Positions 59,687 through 64,000 of a DNA stretch of 64,000 nucleotides are shown piece by piece. Positions within the stretch are counted from its first letter, which is position 1; each line of letters opens with the position of its first letter. The position numbers and the translations under genes were made by a program. Under the pieces are notes generated by a model. The model was given only the letters and a program-made list of their open reading frames with translations, was not told the DNA's origin and made no database searches. The stretch comes from Flavobacterium sp. (GTDB lineage: Bacteria > Bacteroidota > Bacteroidia > Flavobacteriales > Flavobacteriaceae), in NCBI RefSeq assembly GCF_027484205.1, contig NZ_JAIXUB010000013.1, positions 124,001 through 188,000 of the forward strand, written 5' to 3'.

Positions 59687-59830
59687 CTATTTAATTTTAT
59701 TCATTCTACACTTATCACTACAATATTTCACTTCATCCCAAACTTTTTCCCATTTTTTGCGCCAAGTGAATGGTTTTTGACAAACAATACAAGTTTTATT
59801 GGGAAGATTTTGTTTTTTTACTCCTCGCAT
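59687..59830 (-). CDS. DUF2256 small zinc-ribbon-like protein (47 aa)
   Basis: Translated by hand: [47 protein letters not shown]; CxxC...CxxxC; overlaps the photolyase stop at 59796. Confidence 0.85.
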   Translation of the reverse strand: MRGVKKQNLPNKTCIVCQKPFTWRKKWEKVWDEVKYCSDKCRMNKIK

Positions 59831-61304
59831 TTTTAGGTTTATTTGGGTTACTCACATGTTTCTTCAAAATTCGTTTTCCTTCTTCTTTGACATAATCTTT
59901 TTTACGGAAACTCCAAACAATATCACTTGCCATTTTTCTAGTTTCCTCAATATTTACAATGGGAAATGGATAATCTTTTCCAATTTCGCAATGATAAAAT
60001 TGCTGCTCAATAGGATTCATTTTCCATGGTTCATGAATTAATTCTAAAGGAACTTCAGCTAATTCAGGAATCCATTTTTTTATAAAAATTCCATCTGTAT
60101 CATGTTCTTCCGAATTTTTTATAGGATTATAAATTCGAATCGTATTGATTCCAGTCGTACCTGATTGCATTTGCAATTGTGGATAATGAATACCTGGCTC
60201 ATAATCTAAAAATTGACGTGCTAAAAAATGTAATTCGCGCCAATCTTGCCATAAATTAAAGGTAAAAAACGAAACCACCATGGCTCGCATCCTGAAATTA
60301 ATGTAACCTGTTTGAACTAAACATCGCATACAAGCATCCACAATTGGAACTCCGGTTTTGCCATCTTGCCAAGCTTTAATATAAGTTTCGTTTTTTGGTT
60401 TTATTAAAGAATCATAAGCACGATTAGCGTTTTCAAATTCCATTCGGCATTCATCTTCAAATTTTTGAATAAAATGACAATGCCAATGCAATCTGGAAAC
60501 AAAATTTAAAATTGCCCTTTTGTTTTTAGAAGATTCATAATGCTGATTCGTATATTGGTAAATCATTCGCATACTGATATTTCCGTAAGTTAAATAAGGC
60601 GATAGTCGGCTGCAACCTGTTCGACTCAAACTTGGTTTAGAAATATGTTTACTATAATTTACGTATCGTTCTTTTACAAAACTATCTAAATAGCGCCAAG
60701 CCCAATATTCGCCACCTTGTTGAAAATTTTTATTGCGAGTTGTAATTTCGATAGGAAGATCATTTCCTTTTAGCTTTTGATAAAAATCTGATTCTAAATT
60801 TTCTATTTTAAAAGCATTCAAGTCAATCAATTTAGGTTCAGCTCGCATAACTTGCTCCCAACGTTTGTCCCAATCACTTCTTGATTTCAACTTTCTTATT
60901 ACACCATGCATTTGCGATTGTTTCCATCTGATTTTATTTTCATCAAAAAACTTTTGCATAGCAATATCTCTATCAAAAGTGATTTTGTTTCCAATTTCTT
61001 GATGCGAAAAAACTGATTTTATATCGTAAATAGTATTCAACTCATTAAAAACAGTTGCAGCTTCATTATGAAAGAAATAAATATTGGAAGAAATAGATTG
61101 TAATTTAGTTTGCATTTCCTGCAATGATTCATGTATAAATCGCCAATGACGTACATCCGAATCATCATAACTCATTATTGATGGTTCAAAAAAATAGACA
61201 AATAAAACTGGTAATCCTTCCTGACTTGCCAAAAAAAGAGGTTCGTGATCTGTAAATCGTAAATCACGTTTGAACCAAACAATATTGATTTCTTTTTTTG
61301 TCAA
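59796..61304 (-). CDS. FAD-binding photolyase/cryptochrome
   Basis: [51 protein letters not shown]. Confidence 0.92.
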   Translation of the reverse strand: MTKKEINIVWFKRDLRFTDHEPLFLASQEGLPVLFVYFFEPSIMSYDDSDVRHWRFIHESLQEMQTKLQSISSNIYFFHNEAATVFNELNTIYDIKSVFSHQEIGNKITFDRDIAMQKFFDENKIRWKQSQMHGVIRKLKSRSDWDKRWEQVMRAEPKLIDLNAFKIENLESDFYQKLKGNDLPIEITTRNKNFQQGGEYWAWRYLDSFVKERYVNYSKHISKPSLSRTGCSRLSPYLTYGNISMRMIYQYTNQHYESSKNKRAILNFVSRLHWHCHFIQKFEDECRMEFENANRAYDSLIKPKNETYIKAWQDGKTGVPIVDACMRCLVQTGYINFRMRAMVVSFFTFNLWQDWRELHFLARQFLDYEPGIHYPQLQMQSGTTGINTIRIYNPIKNSEEHDTDGIFIKKWIPELAEVPLELIHEPWKMNPIEQQFYHCEIGKDYPFPIVNIEETRKMASDIVWSFRKKDYVKEEGKRILKKHVSNPNKPKNARSKKTKSSQ

Positions 61305-61308
61305 TTTT

Positions 61309-61950
61309 TTATAGTAATGATGTTAATTCTTTATCTGGTTTTGCATAACTCAATCGGTCAAGTTGAATAGTTTTGTGATAACTATCTAACCCAGAACAAG
61401 TAATGGTGTTTGCTTTTTCTAAATCGATAAATCCATCTTCGAGCAAGCAATTTTCTGGAATGTAAACTTGAATAATTTCTCCAATAATCATTGTAGTATT
61501 ATTAATTGAAATATCTATTCTTTCTTTAAATTCTACACCTAATTGAATATGACTTTCAGATACAAATGGAGCAAAAAAATCATTTTTATATTCTGTTTGT
61601 AAACCTGTAACATCAAATTCAGAGATGCTTTTGTCGTATCTTGCTGAAGTTTGATGTGCTTGTCTATAAATTGCTTCGTTGATATGATTTACAGTATAAA
61701 AACCTGTTTCAAGAATATTACTCATTGTATCTCGCTCTGGCGGACTTGGTCTAAAAATCATCCCAATTAAAGGCGGATTAGCTCCAATATGAAATAAGGA
61801 ACTAAAAATTGCCAAATTGGTATTCTTATTTTTATCAGAAGTTCCAACAAGAGCGACACTTTTAAAACCACCTAAACTGTTAATTAAATGAACACGTTTT
61901 TGTTTTTCTAGCAATTCAATTTGCGATTTATCGATATATTTTTTTTCCAT
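61309..61950 (-). CDS. Flavin reductase-like (FMN-binding) protein
   Basis: [45 protein letters not shown]. Confidence 0.88.
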   Translation of the reverse strand: MEKKYIDKSQIELLEKQKRVHLINSLGGFKSVALVGTSDKNKNTNLAIFSSLFHIGANPPLIGMIFRPSPPERDTMSNILETGFYTVNHINEAIYRQAHQTSARYDKSISEFDVTGLQTEYKNDFFAPFVSESHIQLGVEFKERIDISINNTTMIIGEIIQVYIPENCLLEDGFIDLEKANTITCSGLDSYHKTIQLDRLSYAKPDKELTSLL

Positions 61951-61959
61951 TTTATAATT

Positions 61960-62358
61960 TTAAGCCAGGTGAATCCACTTTCTTTCACTGTTTAGTTTAA
62001 AGGTACCAATATGTTCTTTATTCCATTCATTTGGAGCAATCAACGATAGAGAATGTGTTCCGTCATCATTAGCATACAAATGATATATTTCGCCAATTAC
62101 TGGTTCAAATGAAAATTTAGCATTGTATACCAATTCATTCCATTCATACTCGCGCATTAAACTTTCGTATTGCTCTTTTAGCTCGTTAAATTTATTTTCA
62201 AATTCTTTATTTACATTGTTAATGCTTCTGCTTTTCCATGAAACCACATCATCAATCTTAATCACTGGCGCACCAACACTTGTTGAATAAGTTAATAAAC
62301 TTGCGTTGTAACCTTTTTCATCAGAAAAAACTACATTATCTGGCTTTTTGCTTTCCAT
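61960..62358 (-). CDS. DUF2452 domain protein
   Basis: PVIKIDDVVSWKSRSINNVNKEFENKFNELKEQYESLMREYEWNELVYNAKFSFEPVIGEIYHLY. Confidence 0.82.
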   Translation of the reverse strand: MESKKPDNVVFSDEKGYNASLLTYSTSVGAPVIKIDDVVSWKSRSINNVNKEFENKFNELKEQYESLMREYEWNELVYNAKFSFEPVIGEIYHLYANDDGTHSLSLIAPNEWNKEHIGTFKLNSERKWIHLA

Positions 62359-62360
62359 TA

Positions 62361-62663
62361 TTATCTTTTAGAAATTTTATTATTTGTGATGGCACGTTGC
62401 AAATTACATTTGAATCTATCAATACCTTCAACTCTTTTAGCAACATGCTTAGTTTTAGAACTTTCTACACGTTCACGCCACAATTTGTAACTGCTAAACT
62501 TAAGTTCTCTTTTCATTAATGCTTTTACATCAGCTTCGGATAATCCGAATTGAAATTTTATGGCGTCAAATGGAGTTCTGTCTTCCCAAGCCATTTCTAT
62601 GATTCTATCGATTTGAATATCTGATAGATTTTCTTTTTCTGTGATTGGTGTAATTGGTTTCAA
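62361..62663 (-). CDS. TIGR03643-family protein
   Basis: DIQIDRIIEMAWEDRTPFDAIKFQFGLSEADVKALMKRELKFSSYKLWRERV. Confidence 0.82.
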   Translation of the reverse strand: MKPITPITEKENLSDIQIDRIIEMAWEDRTPFDAIKFQFGLSEADVKALMKRELKFSSYKLWRERVESSKTKHVAKRVEGIDRFKCNLQRAITNNKISKR

Positions 62664-62828
62664 AATAAATTTGTTTAACTTTTTTATATTTTAATTAAAC
62701 AAAAGTAAACAATTATTTGTTAATGAATACTTAAAATTTAATAAAGTAAAATAGATGTTACAACAAAATAGAAATCGGTTATATATAAAATCAATTTTAT
62801 TACTTTTGTTGCAATTGAAAATCATTTT

Positions 62829-64000
62829 ATGAAAAAAAAGGTACAATTAGTTGAGGAAAATATTGATGTAAGTGAGTCAAAAAAAACGGTAAGTTTTATA
62901 ATAGTTTTATTGTTGCTTTTGTATTTATCGGTTGATTTTTTGCCAAAGTTTTCAGCACTAGATATCTCTGGCATTCAATGGGTTTTCATTTCTGTCATCA
63001 ATATTTGTGTTGGTACTTTTATTTACTTCAATAAAAAAGAAACTTTAGAATTTAATTCTGTCAAATTAAATAAAGTATCGCTTTTATATTTGATTTTTAC
63101 TGCAATATGTGGAATTTCAATTTTTGTTGCTCAAAATAAAATCGAAGGAATTGTATCGTTTGTAAAATTACTAACTACAGCTACTTCTGTATTCTTACTT
63201 AGCATTTTAGCACAAAAAAAGTCATCTCATTTTTTAACTTTTTCAGTCGCAGTTTCTATCATATTATTTTACCAATCGTTTATGATATTTGTAAAATATT
63301 ATAGTTCCATAAACGTATTGAGTTTTGAACAGATAAATTCAATTTTATCAGGAAATACGGGAAACAAAAACGTATTAGCTTCTGTGTTTGCACTTAAAAT
63401 TCCTTTCGCTATTTATTGTTTTTTTCATTACAATAACATTAAAAGATATTTCTTTTTGCTTACAATTTTTTTAAGCACAATAGTGATTTTTATAACCGAA
63501 TCGAGAACTAACTTAATCAGTGTAAGTTTATTTTTAATCGCTCTGGTTGGGTTTCTGGTAATTTCGAAACAATTGAAATCAAATTTGAAAAATTTTGCTT
63601 TGCTCCTATTAACAGTAATTATTTCATATTCATTTGTAAATCTAAAATTTGCTTCTAAAAAATCTGAAAATCCAACAGAACTTGTTGCTTCAAACAATAA
63701 TTTGACTTCAAAAAAAGAAGATATTTCAGGAAATCGTTTTTCGCTTTGGGAAAATACTTTTCAAATAGCTAAAGAAAATCCAATTCTAGGAAAAGGACTT
63801 GGAAGCTACAAAATTGAGTCAATACCTTATGAAAGTAAGCATAGAAACTATTGGGCAATTTCAAAACAGTCACACAATGACTTTCTACAAATTGCTGCTG
63901 AAACTGGTTTTATAAATATGTTGGTCTATTTATTGATTTTCTTTTTAGCTGTTTTTTATAGTTTTAAAACAGTAACAAATAAAGAAAACTCTGAAGAACA
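62829..64000 (+). CDS. O-antigen ligase / Wzy-like polymerase, truncated by window edge
   Basis: Open frame from ATG 62829 with many TMs and NPILGKGLGSYKIES...HNDFLQIAAETGFINML. Confidence 0.88.
   Translation, partial: MKKKVQLVEENIDVSESKKTVSFIIVLLLLLYLSVDFLPKFSALDISGIQWVFISVINICVGTFIYFNKKETLEFNSVKLNKVSLLYLIFTAICGISIFVAQNKIEGIVSFVKLLTTATSVFLLSILAQKKSSHFLTFSVAVSIILFYQSFMIFVKYYSSINVLSFEQINSILSGNTGNKNVLASVFALKIPFAIYCFFHYNNIKRYFFLLTIFLSTIVIFITESRTNLISVSLFLIALVGFLVISKQLKSNLKNFALLLLTVIISYSFVNLKFASKKSENPTELVASNNNLTSKKEDISGNRFSLWENTFQIAKENPILGKGLGSYKIESIPYESKHRNYWAISKQSHNDFLQIAAETGFINMLVYLLIFFLAVFYSFKTVTNKENSEE

Noticed and set aside
63428-63697. Minus-strand 89-aa ORF
   Set aside because: Antisense to the O-antigen ligase-like gene that runs off the window end.

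Overview
AT-rich chromosome segment with Flavobacterium-like content (Bacteroidota: T9SS sorting domains, PorX, LpxC-FabZ fusion, TAnnTTTG promoters). Most of it is housekeeping: lipid A genes, efp, sucD, fabG, tsaE, ald and proline dehydrogenase. The main accessory content is at the left edge. A HamA/HamB (Hachiman-type) defence pair and a CBS-HEPN fusion gene are each followed, about 135 bp after the stop codon, by a related 42-bp element in the same orientation. This looks like an integron-style or cassette array. Other items worth a second look: (i) (C/T)TTAA arrays with 11-bp period at two loci next to a two-component system/DUF3570/DUF4266/ApbE/thioredoxin operon; (ii) an ECF-sigma locus with a Spy-like sensor, an MbnP/MbnH-type pair, a YHYH protein and a second di-haem peroxidase, with two matching candidate ECF promoters; (iii) a dispersed family of intergenic hairpins whose arms are degenerate tandem 7-8-mers, with a different word at each locus; (iv) a photolyase/cryptochrome cluster with three photolyase-family genes and a 47-aa DUF2256 gene absent from the ORF track; (v) a 2021-aa T9SS-exported putative metalloprotease with four tandem C-terminal modules. 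No tRNA, rRNA, CRISPR array, integrase or transposase was recognised. All family calls come from reading the protein sequences, not from database searches.
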